Below are positions 63,344-64,000 of a stretch of DNA of 64,000 bases, one piece after another (position 1 is the first letter of the stretch; the number at the start of each line of letters is the position of its first letter). The notes below the pieces were generated by a model. The model was not told where the DNA came from, did no database searches, and worked only from the letters and a program-made list of their open reading frames with translations. The DNA comes from Arthrobacter sp. (lineage in GTDB: Bacteria; Actinomycetota; Actinomycetes; Actinomycetales; Micrococcaceae): assembly GCA_026393275.1 (NCBI GenBank), contig JAPLAM010000010.1, forward strand, positions 62,001 to 126,000. The letters run 5' to 3'. The position numbers and the translations under genes were made by a program.

Positions 63344-63841
63344 ATGACAGTCATCAGTTCAGTCAAGAATCTTGAGGCGCTGAGCCTAAGCGTCGTCGCG
63401 GAGTTTGACGCCGGCGTCGAACGCGTCTGGCAGATCTGGGAAGATCCGCGCCAGCTCGAGCGCTGGTGGGGTCCGCCCACCTGGCCGGCCACCTTCGAAA
63501 AGCACGATTTCGTCCCGGGCGGCGAGGTTACCTACTACATGACGGGACCCAACGGCGAGAAGGCCCGCGGCTGGTGGCGCTTTGTCGCCATTGAGGCCCC
63601 GCACCGCCTGGAGTTCGACGACGGGTTCTCGGACGATAACGGCGATCCGGTGGCGGACATGGGCGCAGTCCGCGGCGTGGTGACGCTGGAACCGATCGGA
63701 GACCGCACCCGGATGACCGTGCACTCCACCTTCGAAGCGGAGGAGCAGATGGAGGAGATTGTGGCCATGGGCATGGAGGAAGGCATGAAGCAGGCCTTGG
63801 GCCAGGTGGACGCGATCCTCGCCGAGCACGCCAACGCCTGA
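63344..63841 (+). CDS. SRPBCC/AHSA1 domain protein
   Basis: 165 residues. The Bet v 1-like fold pattern FDAGVERVWQIWEDPRQLER then WWGPPTWPATFEKHDFVPGG and GWWRFVAIEAPHRLEFDDGF is characteristic of the AHSA1 family. These proteins bind hydrophobic ligands; the ArsR-AHSA1 pairing is widespread but its ligand is unknown. Follows the ArsR gene with a 50-base gap and GAAGGG before the ATG. Confidence 0.93.
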   Translation: MTVISSVKNLEALSLSVVAEFDAGVERVWQIWEDPRQLERWWGPPTWPATFEKHDFVPGGEVTYYMTGPNGEKARGWWRFVAIEAPHRLEFDDGFSDDNGDPVADMGAVRGVVTLEPIGDRTRMTVHSTFEAEEQMEEIVAMGMEEGMKQALGQVDAILAEHANA

Positions 63842-63868
63842 CCCGGGATAAGCGGCGCAAAGACCACC

Positions 63869-63908
63869 GGGGGCGACGACCGCGGGACATCCCGCCGTCG
63901 TCGTCCCC
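63869..63908. terminator. GC-rich hairpin between convergent genes
   Basis: Long stem 63869-63886 with 63891-63908, one C-C mismatch and one G-T, 4-base loop. It shares the 15-mer TCCCGCCGTCGTCGT (63890-63904) with the hairpin at 26769-26801. Probably a bidirectional terminator; no U-run. Confidence 0.6.
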
Positions 63909-63926
63909 TATCCGCCGGCCGGGAGC

Positions 63927-64000
63927 CTAGGGTTTGGCCGGCGTCGAGGACCAGTGCTGCCGATGCAGGCGTTCGAAGCCTGCCAGGAGCAGATCGAGGG
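63927..64000 (-). CDS. C-terminal end of an unidentified minus-strand gene
   Basis: An open frame enters from the right edge and ends at a stop at 63927-63929, encoding LDLLLAGFERLHRQHWSSTP and three more residues. The leading helix followed by a short polar tail would suit the end of a TetR-type or similar protein, but 23 residues are too few to assign a family. The gene start is outside the window. Confidence 0.45.
   Translation of the reverse strand, partial: LDLLLAGFERLHRQHWSSTPAKP

Overview
The window is chromosomal DNA from a high-GC Gram-positive bacterium, most likely Arthrobacter, Pseudarthrobacter or a close relative in the Micrococcaceae. The evidence is strong G/C preference at third codon positions, many GTG/TTG starts and 4-base stop/start overlaps, an actinobacterial protein set (HtaA domain, PadR-type VanR, fused PntA, DUF6454-like and three-helix-bundle small proteins), and a soil-type catabolic repertoire. 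No rRNA, tRNA, CRISPR array, transposase or integrase gene was seen.

Layout. 1-4.0 kb: the end of an aromatic flavoprotein hydroxylase, a Baeyer-Villiger monooxygenase and a type-B carboxylesterase, which together look like an aryl-ketone degradation module. 4.1-7.5 kb: pntA-pntB transhydrogenase with a small upstream ORF and a good terminator. 7.6-14.9 kb: small and membrane proteins, etfB-etfA with a cytochrome b that carries an unusual repeated N-terminus, a MOSC protein, and a divergent MDR reductase/TetR pair. 14.8-22.9 kb: IclR regulator, MHS-type transporter, NIPSNAP protein, SDR and three tandem FAD dehydrogenases of the fumarate reductase/ketosteroid dehydrogenase superfamily, apparently one uncharacterised catabolic operon. 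22.9-26.7 kb: PadR regulator with a doubled palindromic operator, small proteins, and an RsbQ-like hydrolase translationally coupled to a PAS-GGDEF protein. 26.8-35 kb: vanillate-type Rieske demethylase (vanA, vanB), its PadR regulator with four matching operators, LysR/HtaA, ferredoxin and ferredoxin reductase, aldo-keto reductase and SDR.

37-46.7 kb is the most striking segment. A 9.7-kb block holds a ROK regulator, an ABC importer (binding protein, ATPase, double permease), an ArgH-superfamily lyase, a PfkB kinase, an amidohydrolase and a NagB-type deaminase. It is bracketed by a perfect 23-bp direct repeat (36966-36988 and 46711-46733). The left copy covers the last codons and stop of fetB; the right copy lies in the 3' end of a GGDEF-EAL gene. 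This is the signature of an inserted island. The gene set suggests uptake and breakdown of a conjugated amino sugar or opine/Amadori-like compound, a pathway I do not recognise.

46.6-64 kb: GGDEF-EAL protein, polysaccharide deacetylase, PLC-family phosphoesterase with a secreted DUF6454-like protein, GH18 protein with two chitin-binding modules divergent from a processive GT2 synthase, a SpoIIAA-like protein, a stand-alone GHKL ATPase, a permease/TIGR03943 pair with an anchored propeller protein, and an ArsR/AHSA1 pair whose promoter predicts a leaderless mRNA. Two proteins that make or degrade c-di-GMP and an exopolysaccharide-like gene set make a surface-glycan link plausible, but nothing in the sequence proves it.
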